64,000 nt of DNA, taken from positions 1 through 64,000 of the forward strand of contig NZ_QUNS01000009.1 of the NCBI RefSeq assembly GCF_003387615.1, in the 5' to 3' direction. This stretch comes from Tenacibaculum gallaicum (GTDB taxonomy: Bacteria; Bacteroidota; Bacteroidia; Flavobacteriales; Flavobacteriaceae). The notes beneath the pieces were generated by a model. The model was not told the DNA's origin and ran no database searches. It worked only from the letters and a program-made list of their open reading frames with translations. A program made the position numbers and the translations under genes. This document shows, piece by piece, positions 29,921 to 39,343 of the stretch. Every line of letters starts with the position of its first letter. Position 1 is the stretch's first letter.

Positions 29921-30966
29921 TAAATAAAGAGTTTGGTTCAGATTTTCATTCTTGTAATCAAGAGTTTATTTTAGATAAAAACCAGAGAAATTTTTTCGAA
30001 GATGAAAACTTTTCTTTTTTTCTATCAGGAAGGTCTGCTTTATATGCGTTACTTCAACATGGGATCAAAAATAATGGATGGAAGAAAGTTTATATTCCAT
30101 CTTATTATTGCCAAGATGTAATTGAAAATCTATCAAATTTAAATATTCAGGTTATAGTATTTCGGTCTAATCCAAATAATTTGATATTGGATTATGATTT
30201 TTTCGAAGACGAGGAAACCAGTGTTTTTGTTAACGTAAATTATTTTGGTGTAAGAGATTTTAATACTCAATTATTTAAAAAAATTGTAGTTGTTGATGAT
30301 TTGACACATAATATTAATGCTATAAAAATAAGTAATGCAAATTATGTTTTCGGATCATTAAGAAAACAATTACCAATACCATTAGGAGGTTTTTTGTATT
30401 CTCCGAATAAATTTCAACTTCCAGAAGGCAAGGAAAGTATTCTAGCAGATCAAGTAGCAGAGAACAAAACATTAGGTATGTTCTTAAAAAACGAATACTT
30501 GCAAAATAGATTTTCAAATAAAGATTTATATAGGAGTTATTACTCTAAAGCTGAAGAACAGTTAACTAAACTTTATAGAGATTACAAATTACCTGTTTTA
30601 GCAGAAAATATTTTAGAAAGATTAAATGTTGAAGAAATATTTAAAAAGAAAGAATCTAATATCCAATTGGCTTTAAAGTATCTTAAAGATTATTTAAACT
30701 ATACCTTTAGTGTAGATGAAAATTCATTAGGATTATTACTTTTTTTTGATTCAAATATTCAAAGAGACTTTATTCGAAACAAATTAATAAAGTCCAATGT
30801 ATATCCAGCTATTTTATGGCCAAATCAGAAAATAGATAATGATATTAGTTATCAAAATAGGTTTTTATTTTTACATACAGATTATAGATATTCCAAAGAA
30901 GATATTATTTACATAACGACAGCATTAAAAAAATCAATTCAAGAATGTCAGAAACAAAAATTATAA
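29917..30966 (+). CDS. Divergent PLP-dependent aminotransferase-fold protein
   Basis: Not confidently assignable to a named family. The layout resembles a fold-type I PLP enzyme: FFLSGRSALYALLQHG (about residues 34-49) at the cofactor-phosphate position, IPSYYCQDV (60-68), VVVDDLTHNI with Asp127/Asp128, and Lys150 in GSLRKQLPIPLGGFLYS as the candidate aldimine lysine. The sequence is far from the DegT enzymes in the same locus. It overlaps the acetyltransferase gene by 4 bases and the FemAB-like gene by 22, which suggests a shared pathway. It may act on an amino acid or amino sugar. Confidence 0.6.
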   Translation: MINKEFGSDFHSCNQEFILDKNQRNFFEDENFSFFLSGRSALYALLQHGIKNNGWKKVYIPSYYCQDVIENLSNLNIQVIVFRSNPNNLILDYDFFEDEETSVFVNVNYFGVRDFNTQLFKKIVVVDDLTHNINAIKISNANYVFGSLRKQLPIPLGGFLYSPNKFQLPEGKESILADQVAENKTLGMFLKNEYLQNRFSNKDLYRSYYSKAEEQLTKLYRDYKLPVLAENILERLNVEEIFKKKESNIQLALKYLKDYLNYTFSVDENSLGLLLFFDSNIQRDFIRNKLIKSNVYPAILWPNQKIDNDISYQNRFLFLHTDYRYSKEDIIYITTALKKSIQECQKQKL

Positions 30967-31970
30967 GACTAACAGAAGAATCTTGGAAAGAGTATGTTAA
31001 CGCATCATTTGTTCATGATTTTTACCATACTTCATCTTATAATAAATTAGAAAAAGAAGGTGAACCAATATTGTTTGTATATCAAGAAGATAATAATTTT
31101 ATAGCTTTACCATTAATAATTAGAGAAATACCAGATACAGACTTATTTGATTGTACTTCAGTTTATGGTTATGCTGGTGCAATAGCAAATATTGATATCA
31201 ATATAATCTCCGAAGAGTTAAAAATTAGCTTTCAAAATAAACTTAATGAATTTTTCGTAAAGAAAAAGATAATATCTGTTTTTTCAAGATTACATCCTAT
31301 TTTAGAAAATGATAAATTAATAGAAGGGTTAGGTGAAGTTGTTAATTTAAATAAAACCATAGCAATCTATCTTAAATTAACTCCAGAAGAACAAAGAAAA
31401 CAGTACAGAAAATCGAACAAATACGAAATTAATAAGCTAAAGAAAAATAATTTTGAAGTTGTTGAAGCAACTACAAAAGAAGAACAAGATGAGTTTATTG
31501 ATATTTATTATGAAACGATGAAAAAAGTAGAAGCAAATGACTATTATTTTTTTTCTAAAGAATACTTCTATGAATTTTTAAGTAATAATTGTTTTGAAAC
31601 AAAATTATTGCTTGCAAAGAAGGATGGGGAGATTACTGCAGGTGCTATTTTTACAATTACAGATAAGATAATTCAGTACCATTTAGCAGGTACAAAACAA
31701 GCCTACGCAAGAGATACCCCAATGAAGTTGATTTTAGATGAAGCAAGATTGCTAGGAAATGAATTAAAATTAGATTATTTACATCTTGGTGGAGGTGTTG
31801 GAGGAAGCGATGAAGACCCTTTGTTTAGATTCAAATCTGGGTTTTCTAAAGAGAGTTTTCAGTTTAAAATATGGAGGTATATAGTAAACAAAGAAAAATA
31901 TGAAGAACTAGTTAGAGAAAAAGGTATTTCGACTGATAATAATTCATTTTTCCCATTATATAGAGCTTAG
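30945..31970 (+). CDS. FemAB-like/GNAT-fold acyl or aminoacyl transferase
   Basis: 341 residues with two GNAT-like halves, as in FemA/FemB/FemX. The middle shows LTPEEQRKQYRKSNKYEINK and the C-terminal half the pattern KDGEITAGAIFTITDKIIQYHLAGTK, then LHLGGGVGG and FKSGFSKE, all regular FemAB features. FemAB proteins move amino acids from aminoacyl-tRNA to peptidoglycan precursors; relatives in polysaccharide loci may acylate sugar amino groups. The start overlaps the preceding gene by 22 bases. The proposed decoration of an amino sugar is inference. Confidence 0.75.
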   Translation: MSETKIIRLTEESWKEYVNASFVHDFYHTSSYNKLEKEGEPILFVYQEDNNFIALPLIIREIPDTDLFDCTSVYGYAGAIANIDINIISEELKISFQNKLNEFFVKKKIISVFSRLHPILENDKLIEGLGEVVNLNKTIAIYLKLTPEEQRKQYRKSNKYEINKLKKNNFEVVEATTKEEQDEFIDIYYETMKKVEANDYYFFSKEYFYEFLSNNCFETKLLLAKKDGEITAGAIFTITDKIIQYHLAGTKQAYARDTPMKLILDEARLLGNELKLDYLHLGGGVGGSDEDPLFRFKSGFSKESFQFKIWRYIVNKEKYEELVREKGISTDNNSFFPLYRA

Positions 31971-31973
31971 ATT

Positions 31974-33110
31974 ATGGAAAAAAAAATATGGCTATCCTCA
32001 CCACATATGGGGGGAGGCGAACGAAAATATGTACAAGAAGCGTTTGATACGAATTGGGTAGCACCTTTAGGACCTAATGTAAACGGTTTTGAAAAAGATT
32101 TAGAAGAGTATGTAGGAGAAAACTCAAAAGTAGCTTGCTTAGCTTCGGGTACCTCTGCCTTACATTTAGCACTGATATTAGCAGGAGTAAGGAATGGAGA
32201 TGAGGTATTGTGTCAAAGTATGACCTTTTCTGCTTCTGCAAATCCAATTACCTACCAAGGAGCAATACCTGTTTTTGTAGATAGTGAAAAAGAGACATGG
32301 AATATGTGTCCAAAAGCGTTAGAAGAAGCTATTAAAGAGGGCATTGTTAAGGGAAAAAAAACAAAAGCGATTATTGTAGTACATTTATATGGAATGCCTG
32401 CCAAAATGGATAAAATTGTAGCGCTTTCTAAAAAATACGATATAACATTAATAGAAGATGCAGCTGAAGCACTTGGATCAACCTATAAAGGACGAAAATG
32501 TGGTACGCTTGGTGATTTTGGAATTTTATCGTTTAACGGAAATAAAATAATAACGACTTCTGGTGGGGGCGCTCTGGTTTGTCGTAATGAAGGTGATAAA
32601 CAAAAAGCAATTTTTTTAGCAACACAAGCACGTGATAAAGCCCCTCATTATCAACATTCACACATAGGGTACAACTATCGTATGAGTAATATTGTAGCGG
32701 GTATAGGTCGTGGTCAAATGGAGGTGTTAGATAAACATGTAGGTTTTAGAAGAGCTAACAATAAGTTTTATCAAGAGTTATTCGAAGGTGTAGAAGGAAT
32801 TATAGTGTTAACAGAACCAACATCAGAATACTTTTCAAATCACTGGTTAAGTGCCGTAATAATAGATGAAGATAAAACAGGTTTTTCAAGAGAAGATTTG
32901 CGTTTAGCTCTAGAAAAAGAAAATATAGAGTCTCGTCCATTATGGAAACCAATGCACTTACAACCTGTTTTTAAAGATTGTAAATACTATGGAACAAACG
33001 TCTCAGAAAAATTATTTGAATATGGATTATGTTTACCTTCTGGATCTAATTTAACCAATGAGGATAGGTTGAGAATAAAAGTAGTGATTCAAAAACTATT
33101 AAATTTATAA
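31974..33110 (+). CDS. DegT/DnrJ/EryC1/StrS sugar aminotransferase, PglE-like
   Basis: PLP-dependent 4-aminotransferase acting on a nucleotide-linked 4-keto-6-deoxy sugar. It has IWLSSPHMGGGERKYVQEAF and WVAPLGPNVNGFE at the N-terminus, which is the spelling of UDP-bacillosamine-type aminotransferases, IEDAAEALGS with Asp162, and Lys191 in SFNGNKIITTSGGGA. Length 378. The 4,6-dehydratase at 44870-46774 (PglF type) could supply its substrate although it lies 12 kb away on the other strand. A WbpE-like role with WbpB is the main alternative. Confidence 0.88.
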   Translation: MEKKIWLSSPHMGGGERKYVQEAFDTNWVAPLGPNVNGFEKDLEEYVGENSKVACLASGTSALHLALILAGVRNGDEVLCQSMTFSASANPITYQGAIPVFVDSEKETWNMCPKALEEAIKEGIVKGKKTKAIIVVHLYGMPAKMDKIVALSKKYDITLIEDAAEALGSTYKGRKCGTLGDFGILSFNGNKIITTSGGGALVCRNEGDKQKAIFLATQARDKAPHYQHSHIGYNYRMSNIVAGIGRGQMEVLDKHVGFRRANNKFYQELFEGVEGIIVLTEPTSEYFSNHWLSAVIIDEDKTGFSREDLRLALEKENIESRPLWKPMHLQPVFKDCKYYGTNVSEKLFEYGLCLPSGSNLTNEDRLRIKVVIQKLLNL

Positions 33111-33189
33111 TTCAGAACACACCAAGTTTAATGAGTTTTAATTCTTCAATGTATTAACATAATATCAAATAAGTTAATAAAAAGTGATT

Positions 33190-33744
33190 ATGATTTTTAC
33201 AAAAACAGATATTCCTGAAGTTATTGTTATTGAGCCCAAAGTTTACGGAGACCCAAGAGGATATTTTTTTGAATCTTTTAATCAAAAAGAGTTTGAAGAG
33301 AATATAGGAAAAGTGAATTTTGTCCAAGATAACGAATCAAAATCTACATTTGGTGCTTTAAGAGGGTTACATTTTCAAAAAACACCTTTTGCTCAAGCAA
33401 AGCTCGTTAGATGTATTAAAGGAAAAGTATTGGATGTGACAGTTGATATTAGACAAAACTCACCCAGTTATGGTAAATATATAGTAGTGGAATTATCAGA
33501 AGAAAACAAGAAACAAGTATTCATTCCAAGAGGTTTTGCGCATGGATTTGTGACCCTTTCTGAAGAAGCCATTTTTGCTTATAAGGTAGATAATTGGTAT
33601 GCTCCTGAATATGATTCGGGAATTATCTGGAACGATCCTACTTTGAATATTGATTGGAAAATTAATTCAGAAGAGGTAATACTTTCTCCAAAAGACCAAC
33701 AACTTTCAACTTTTAAAGAGCTAGAAACTCCATTTATTTATTAG
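33190..33744 (+). CDS. rfbC: dTDP-4-dehydrorhamnose 3,5-epimerase
   Basis: Cupin-type epimerase of dTDP-4-keto-6-deoxyglucose. The catalytic base is His61 in RGLHFQ, followed by DVTVDIR and VFIPRGFAHGFVTLSE. A GTG two codons upstream is possible; ATG at 33190 is preferred and gives 184 residues, the usual length. It is the last intact gene of the locus. RfbA and RfbB are encoded 15 kb upstream, but no RfbD reductase is visible in the window, so either rfbD is elsewhere or the product is not L-rhamnose. Confidence 0.93.
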   Translation: MIFTKTDIPEVIVIEPKVYGDPRGYFFESFNQKEFEENIGKVNFVQDNESKSTFGALRGLHFQKTPFAQAKLVRCIKGKVLDVTVDIRQNSPSYGKYIVVELSEENKKQVFIPRGFAHGFVTLSEEAIFAYKVDNWYAPEYDSGIIWNDPTLNIDWKINSEEVILSPKDQQLSTFKELETPFIY

Positions 33745-33779
33745 TAGCTTTGAAAAGTTTATATAGTAAATTTTTATGA

Positions 33780-33986
<207 letters not shown>

Positions 33987-33989
33987 TAA

Positions 33990-34020
33990 AAAAGCCAAAA
34001 CTAAGTTTTGGCTTTTTTAT
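33990..34020 (+). terminator. Terminator at the end of the polysaccharide locus
   Basis: Stem AAAGCCAAAAC / GTTTTGGCTTT with loop TAA, followed by T-rich sequence on both strands. It follows the rfbB fragment and faces the convergent LysM lipoprotein gene, so it may work in both directions. Confidence 0.8.
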
Positions 34021-34026
34021 TATATA

Positions 34027-34070
34027 TGTCCCGTCCTAAAATAAGTTGACACAAAATCGACTTATTATGA
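34027..34070. other. Short inverted-repeat element, possibly an old insertion-sequence end
   Basis: TGTCCCGTCCTAAAATAAGT begins a 44-base stretch containing the near-perfect inverted repeat AATAAGTTGA / TCGACTTATT (34040-34049 and 34058-34067). It includes a TTGACA string and resembles the outer end of an insertion sequence. No transposase or second end is seen nearby. It could equally be a hairpin serving the LysM gene's 3' end. The remaining intergenic bases show nothing further. Confidence 0.25.
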
Positions 34071-34074
34071 GGAT

Positions 34075-35904
34075 CTATCTTAGTCTACTCAAACTTAAAT
34101 CTCCATTGTATTTAACAATAAATAAACCTTGGTTTCCGCTACTCCCAAACGTTTTTTTATGATAATCAAATTTATTCTCAACACGTAAAGATACCCCTTT
34201 TTTAAAGGTGTCTGTAAGCTTATCACCAGAAGCTAAACGCATTAAAACATCGTATGTAATATCAAAGCCTTTGATAGCATAATCAGAAGGAATGGTGTTG
34301 TTTTTTTGTAAGTATTTATTATTAAAAGCTTTAGTATCTATAGCTTCTTCATCTGTGTAAGTGTTTGAAACATAAGTAAAGTTAACACTAGCCAGTTTGT
34401 TATTATCAATTTTATCATAAGCGGGACCTTTTTCTAAAGTAAATACTTGGACTTTAACTTCATCAGGGATGCCAATCATACTATTAAGAGCATCAGCTAC
34501 AACAACATTATCATCAGAAGTAATAATAACCCAATTATGTCTTTTTGAAGACATTTTAGATGTAAAGCGGGCTCTTTTTATATAGCCTTTTTCAGGTTTT
34601 AAAACATGTATAGTGTTTATACTATCATGTTTCTTTAGCTCAGAAATAATTTTAGAAACTTTTGCGTTTGTGTCTTTTTCTTCATCACTTACAATAAAAA
34701 TTTCTTGATCTTTATAACTGTCTTTTAAATAAGAAGCTAAATAACCCGCATAATTCTCTTTTTCAGGAGAAGTTTTAACTAATTTAGATGAAGTGAATTT
34801 ACTTTGTTTACTAGAGTAGTGAGGGAAAACAACAGGTGCATTCACATCACGAGCAACAACTTCAGCTTTATCAGAGTAAAAAGGTCCGATAATAACATCA
34901 GTGTTTTCTAGTTTTTTATCTTTTAATATGGTCGCAATATTTTTTCCTCTATTTCCTGTATCAAAAATATTTACATTTACTAGCACTCCTTGTTTTTTAA
35001 TAGAGTCGATAGCCATTTCAGCTCCCATGTAAAAATCAGTAACCATATTTGCTAGTTGATTTCCTTCAAAAATATCTTTACTCGATTTAGAGCTATATTC
35101 ATTTGCTTTAAAAGGAAGTAAAATAGCAAGGTTTATAGAGGTGTCTACTTCAATAGAATCTTTATAAAAAGTATAATTCTCTTTTTTACTAACCTCCTCT
35201 ATAGGTTTAATTTTTAATAATTGACCTATAGATAATTTATTATCAGCTAAATCTGGATACTCAGGATTTAATCGTAATAAATCTTCTTTCGTAACATTAT
35301 AAAAACGAGTTAAACTATACATCGTTTCTTTACTCTTAACAGTGTGAGTTAAGAACTTTTCTAAAACTTCATCTTTATTAATTGTAACTGTTTTTTCTAT
35401 AGCCTTAACTTTTAATACCTGACCAATACTTAGATTATTACTCTGAATATTGGTGTACTCAGGATTAAATTTAATTAAATCCTCTTTCGTTATATCATAT
35501 TGTTTTGTAATACGATACACAGTTTCTCCTTTTTGGACTTCATGAGTTTCATATTCAACAATTGTTTGTTGAAAAACAGTACCATCTTCTTTAGTTTCAG
35601 GAGTCGTTTCTTCGTTGTTATTAGTATCGGTAGTATTTACTTCTTCTTCAGATGAAGTAGTAGATGAAGAAGTACCCTTTTTAATTTTAGGGTTTGGTAT
35701 TACAATTACCGTGTTAGCATCTGGACGTCTTCCAACATCAGGATTTAAACGTAATAAATCTTTCGTTTTCATATCTAAACGATCTGCAATATCTCGCATC
35801 GTTTCTCCTTCTTGGGTTTTGTACGATACATAACGTTTTTGCTGACCGCAAGAAACGGCAAAAGTTAAAATACAAACTAATAGTAAAAACTGTAATTTCT
35901 TCAT
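34075..35904 (-). CDS. LysM-domain lipoprotein with a periplasmic-binding-protein-like domain
   Basis: The N-terminus ends in a lipobox (TFAVSCG, Cys about residue 19), so this is a predicted lipoprotein. Three LysM repeats lie at about residues 24-72, 111-160 and 184-232 and should bind peptidoglycan. A Thr/Ser/Glu-rich linker separates the first two. The remaining 350 residues resemble the type-1 periplasmic binding fold (LAILLPFKANEY, DVIIGPFYSDKAEVVA). Length 609. It follows guaA by 29 bases on the same strand. A cell-envelope role is likely; no ligand can be named. Confidence 0.82.
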   Translation of the reverse strand: MKKLQFLLLVCILTFAVSCGQQKRYVSYKTQEGETMRDIADRLDMKTKDLLRLNPDVGRRPDANTVIVIPNPKIKKGTSSSTTSSEEEVNTTDTNNNEETTPETKEDGTVFQQTIVEYETHEVQKGETVYRITKQYDITKEDLIKFNPEYTNIQSNNLSIGQVLKVKAIEKTVTINKDEVLEKFLTHTVKSKETMYSLTRFYNVTKEDLLRLNPEYPDLADNKLSIGQLLKIKPIEEVSKKENYTFYKDSIEVDTSINLAILLPFKANEYSSKSSKDIFEGNQLANMVTDFYMGAEMAIDSIKKQGVLVNVNIFDTGNRGKNIATILKDKKLENTDVIIGPFYSDKAEVVARDVNAPVVFPHYSSKQSKFTSSKLVKTSPEKENYAGYLASYLKDSYKDQEIFIVSDEEKDTNAKVSKIISELKKHDSINTIHVLKPEKGYIKRARFTSKMSSKRHNWVIITSDDNVVVADALNSMIGIPDEVKVQVFTLEKGPAYDKIDNNKLASVNFTYVSNTYTDEEAIDTKAFNNKYLQKNNTIPSDYAIKGFDITYDVLMRLASGDKLTDTFKKGVSLRVENKFDYHKKTFGSSGNQGLFIVKYNGDLSLSRLR

Positions 35905-35933
35905 CTACTCTTTTTTATATTAATGATGGATTT

Positions 35934-37469
35934 TTATTCCCACTCAATTGTTGCTGGTGGTTTAGAGCTAATATCATATACAACTCTATTCACACCTTTT
36001 ACATTATTAATTATTTTATTTGATGTTTTTTGTAAAAACTCATAAGGTAAATTAACCCAGTCTGCAGTCATACCATCTGTACTTTCTACAGCGCGTAAAG
36101 CTACCACTTTTTCGTAGGTTCTTTCATCCCCCATAACTCCAACAGAATTTACTGGTAATAAAATAGCACCTGCTTGCCATACTTTATCGTATAATCCGCT
36201 TTCTTTTAATCCGTTAATGAATACTGCATCTACTTCTTGTAAAATACGAACCTTTTCAGCTGTAATATCTCCTAAGATTCTAATAGCCAAACCAGGTCCT
36301 GGAAATGGGTGACGACCTAATAATTCTTTATCTATTCCCATAGAGGCTCCTACACGACGTACTTCATCTTTAAAAATCATACGTAAAGGTTCTACTATTT
36401 TTAGCTTCATAAAGTCAGGTAAACCACCTACATTATGATGACTTTTAATGGTTGCTGAAGGACCTCCGTTAACTGAAACGGATTCAATTACATCAGGATA
36501 AATAGTTCCTTGTGCTAACCATTTAGCATCTTCTATTTGGTGTGCCTCATCATCAAAAACATCAATAAAAACTTTACCAATAGCTTTACGTTTTGCTTCT
36601 GGGTCACTTAACCCAGCAAGTTTGTCCAAAAAACGTGCCGAAGCATCCACTCCTTTAACGTTTAACCCCATACCTTCGTATTGCTTTAATACGTCGGTAA
36701 ATTCATTTTTACGTAACAATCCGTTGTTAACAAAAATACAGTGTAAATTGCTTCCGATTGCTTTGTGTAATAATACTGCAGCTACGGTAGAATCTACTCC
36801 TCCAGATAAACCTAAAACAACTTTATCATTGCCTACTTTTGCTTTTAACTCAGCTACTGTTTCATCAACGAATGAATCTGGTGTCCATGTTTGAGCTACC
36901 CCAGCTATAGTAACTAAAAAATTTTGTAATAATTGTTTACCATCAGTAGAATGATATACTTCTGGGTGAAATTGGATAGCATAGGTAGTTTCTCCATCAA
37001 TTCTGTATGCTGCATTTTTTACATCATGAGTGCTTGCTAACAATGTTCCGCCAGTTGGTAATTCTTTAATCGTGTCTGAATGGCTCATCCAAACTTGACT
37101 TCCTTCAGAAATATCTTTAAAGAATTCTTCTCCTTCTTTGATAAAAGATAAATTAGCTCTTCCGTATTCGCGAGTGTTAGAAGGCGCTACTAAACCACCA
37201 GAAAAATGAGCTAAGTATTGAGCTCCATAACAAACTGATAATAAAGGTTTTTTACCTCTAATATCAGATAAATCAGGATGTGGAGCTTCATCAGAACGAA
37301 CCGAAGATGGACTTCCTGAAAGAATTACAGCTTTAAAATCGTTTAAGTTTTGTGGTATTTTGTTGTAAGGGTGAATTTCACAATAAATATTTAATTCTCT
37401 TACACGGCGCGCAATTAACTGTGTGTATTGCGATCCGAAATCTAATATAAGTACGTTGTGTTGTTGCAT
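35934..37469 (-). CDS. guaA: GMP synthase (glutamine-hydrolysing)
   Basis: Converts XMP to GMP using glutamine and ATP. The class I amidotransferase domain begins [17 protein letters not shown], with nucleophile Cys in [14 protein letters not shown] and His/Glu in [10 protein letters not shown]. The ATP-pyrophosphatase loop reads [16 protein letters not shown]. The C-terminus KPPATIEWE is the conserved GuaA end. An upstream TTG would add two residues; ATG at 37469 gives 511 residues. All catalytic residues are present. Confidence 0.97.
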   Translation of the reverse strand: MQQHNVLILDFGSQYTQLIARRVRELNIYCEIHPYNKIPQNLNDFKAVILSGSPSSVRSDEAPHPDLSDIRGKKPLLSVCYGAQYLAHFSGGLVAPSNTREYGRANLSFIKEGEEFFKDISEGSQVWMSHSDTIKELPTGGTLLASTHDVKNAAYRIDGETTYAIQFHPEVYHSTDGKQLLQNFLVTIAGVAQTWTPDSFVDETVAELKAKVGNDKVVLGLSGGVDSTVAAVLLHKAIGSNLHCIFVNNGLLRKNEFTDVLKQYEGMGLNVKGVDASARFLDKLAGLSDPEAKRKAIGKVFIDVFDDEAHQIEDAKWLAQGTIYPDVIESVSVNGGPSATIKSHHNVGGLPDFMKLKIVEPLRMIFKDEVRRVGASMGIDKELLGRHPFPGPGLAIRILGDITAEKVRILQEVDAVFINGLKESGLYDKVWQAGAILLPVNSVGVMGDERTYEKVVALRAVESTDGMTADWVNLPYEFLQKTSNKIINNVKGVNRVVYDISSKPPATIEWE

Positions 37470-37540
37470 GCGCAAAAATAGTACTTACATTTTATATTTG
37501 CGAGAATATTTAGTAAGAAATTAATGAGTTTTAAAAACTA

Positions 37541-38605
37541 TTAAAACTTATAAACAATAGCGTTAATATTCATGCCTGCACCTACAGAAGCTAAAATAAT
37601 AACATCGCCTTTTTTTACCTCTTGATTTTCAACGTTTCCTTTTAAAACTAAATCGAGTAGAGTAGGTACGGTTGCTACAGAACTATTTCCTAATTTATGG
37701 ATACTCATTGGCATTATGTCTTTAGGAACTGGTTTTTTATACAAGCGATAAAAACGTTTAATAATGGCTTCATCCATTTTTTCATTGGCTTGATGGATGA
37801 ATATTTTTTTAACATCATCGATGTCTAGGTCACTTTTATCTAAAGCTGTTTGCATTGCCTTAGGTACATTATTTAATGCGAATTCATAAATTTTTCGTCC
37901 GTGCATTTTAATATAACGAATATTGTTGTCTTTGTTTTTGTCATTAGAGTTTCCGAAGAATAAATAATAAGCTTCTTCTTTAGTGAAAGTTTGTGATGCA
38001 TGGCTAAGAATACCACTATCACTACTATCCGAAGCTTCAACAATACAAGCACCAGCACCATCGCTATAAATCATAGAATCACGATCGTTTATATCTATAA
38101 CTCTCGATAGTGTTTCTCCTCCAATAATCAAACATTTTTTAGCAATTTTCGCTTTTATAAAAGCCTGTGCTTGAATAACACCTTCAATCCAGCCAGGACA
38201 ACCAAATAAAATATCGTATGCGACACAATTAGGGTTTTCAATTTGCAATAAGTGCTTTACACGAGTAGCTAAGCTAGGAAGAATATCACTTTGAATAGCG
38301 TCTGTTTTAACATCTCCAAAGTTATGAGCAAAAATAATATAGTCTAATTCTTCAGAATTAATGTTAGCATCTTCAATCGCTTTTTTTGCTGCAAAAAAGC
38401 CAAGGTCTGAAGCTTTATATTCAGGTTTAGCATAGCGACGTTCTTCGATACCAGTTATCGATTTAAATTTCTCAATAATTACAGAGTTTGAATTATCAAT
38501 GGAAGTTCCATCAGCATTCAAAAAGAAGTTATCATTAAACTTACTGTTTTCTTTTTTGATTGATGGTATAAAGGCTCCTGTTCCTGTAATTACTGATAGT
38601 TTCAT
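37541..38605 (-). CDS. 3-oxoacyl-ACP synthase III family protein (FabH-like)
   Basis: Thiolase-fold ketosynthase. The Cys-His-Asn triad is intact: Cys136 in DILFGCPGWIEG, His in IFIHQANEKMDEAI and Asn in LGNSSVATVPTLL. Length 354 is longer than housekeeping FabH (about 320-330). The active-site neighbourhood differs from E. coli FabH, so it may be a specialised ketosynthase, for example for branched-chain or secondary lipids, rather than the primary FabH. It sits alone between cdd and guaA on the same strand. Confidence 0.85.
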   Translation of the reverse strand: MKLSVITGTGAFIPSIKKENSKFNDNFFLNADGTSIDNSNSVIIEKFKSITGIEERRYAKPEYKASDLGFFAAKKAIEDANINSEELDYIIFAHNFGDVKTDAIQSDILPSLATRVKHLLQIENPNCVAYDILFGCPGWIEGVIQAQAFIKAKIAKKCLIIGGETLSRVIDINDRDSMIYSDGAGACIVEASDSSDSGILSHASQTFTKEEAYYLFFGNSNDKNKDNNIRYIKMHGRKIYEFALNNVPKAMQTALDKSDLDIDDVKKIFIHQANEKMDEAIIKRFYRLYKKPVPKDIMPMSIHKLGNSSVATVPTLLDLVLKGNVENQEVKKGDVIILASVGAGMNINAIVYKF

Positions 38606-38778
38606 TAGGGTTGCTGATTTTTAAATGTTGAGTAATTACAAATAAAGCATTTTTATTGACGATTACCTCTTTATATACAGTCATTTTTTTAGAATTATGA
38701 TTTTCTTAAAAAAAGAAGGATGTATTATTTTTTTATAAAAAACAAAAGTATTTTTTTGTGATTTTAATGTTTAATCTG

Positions 38779-39261
38779 TTATAAATAGGAACTATCAAAA
38801 GAAAAAGGTAATAGAGAAAGAAGAGATTCTGTTTTTACAATTCTACCAACTTCACCCATAAAAATAATTTCAATAGGTTGCTGTTGATTGATTTCGTATT
38901 CTGATAATGTTTGACGACATGCACCACAAGGACCAACAGGTTTGTTAACAGTTGAATTTTCTGAAGCTGCAGTTATTGCTATTTTTTTTACTTTCATATT
39001 AGGGAATTCAGATCCAGCCTTCCAAATAGCAACACGTTCTGCACACATGCCAGAAGGGTAAGCAGCACTTTCTTGATTATTTCCTAAAATAACTTCCCCG
39101 TTATCAAGTAATATAGCTGCTCCTACATTAAACTTGGAATATGGGGCGTATGCTTTTTTTCTTGCTTTTACAGCTTCTTGAATTAAAAAAGCATCTTCAG
39201 TTGATAATTGTGAAATATCATCAAATAAAGTGGCAGAAGTGGTTATGTCAATTTTCTTCAT
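38779..39261 (-). CDS. cdd: Cytidine deaminase
   Basis: Zinc enzyme of pyrimidine salvage that deaminates cytidine or deoxycytidine. Zinc ligands and catalytic Glu appear in GMCAERVAIWKA and GPCGACRQTLSEY; the substrate motif is KFNVGAAILLD. A TTG start six codons upstream (39279) lies at the edge of the porV terminator, so ATG at 39261 is chosen, giving 160 residues. Udk, encoded at 57137, acts in the same salvage route. Confidence 0.95.
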   Translation of the reverse strand: MKKIDITTSATLFDDISQLSTEDAFLIQEAVKARKKAYAPYSKFNVGAAILLDNGEVILGNNQESAAYPSGMCAERVAIWKAGSEFPNMKVKKIAITAASENSTVNKPVGPCGACRQTLSEYEINQQQPIEIIFMGEVGRIVKTESLLSLLPFSFDSSYL

Positions 39262-39280
39262 CGTAAATAAATTAGTCAAA

Positions 39281-39305
39281 AAAAGCAGTCGACTCGACTG
39301 CTTTT
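39281..39305 (-). terminator. Terminator after porV
   Basis: Inverted repeat AAAAGCAGTCGA / TCGACTGCTTTT with a very short centre, followed on the minus strand by a T-run. It lies between porV and cdd. Confidence 0.75.
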
Positions 39306-39343
39306 GTATTCTGATACGAATTTATAAAAAAAAATCCTGTTTT

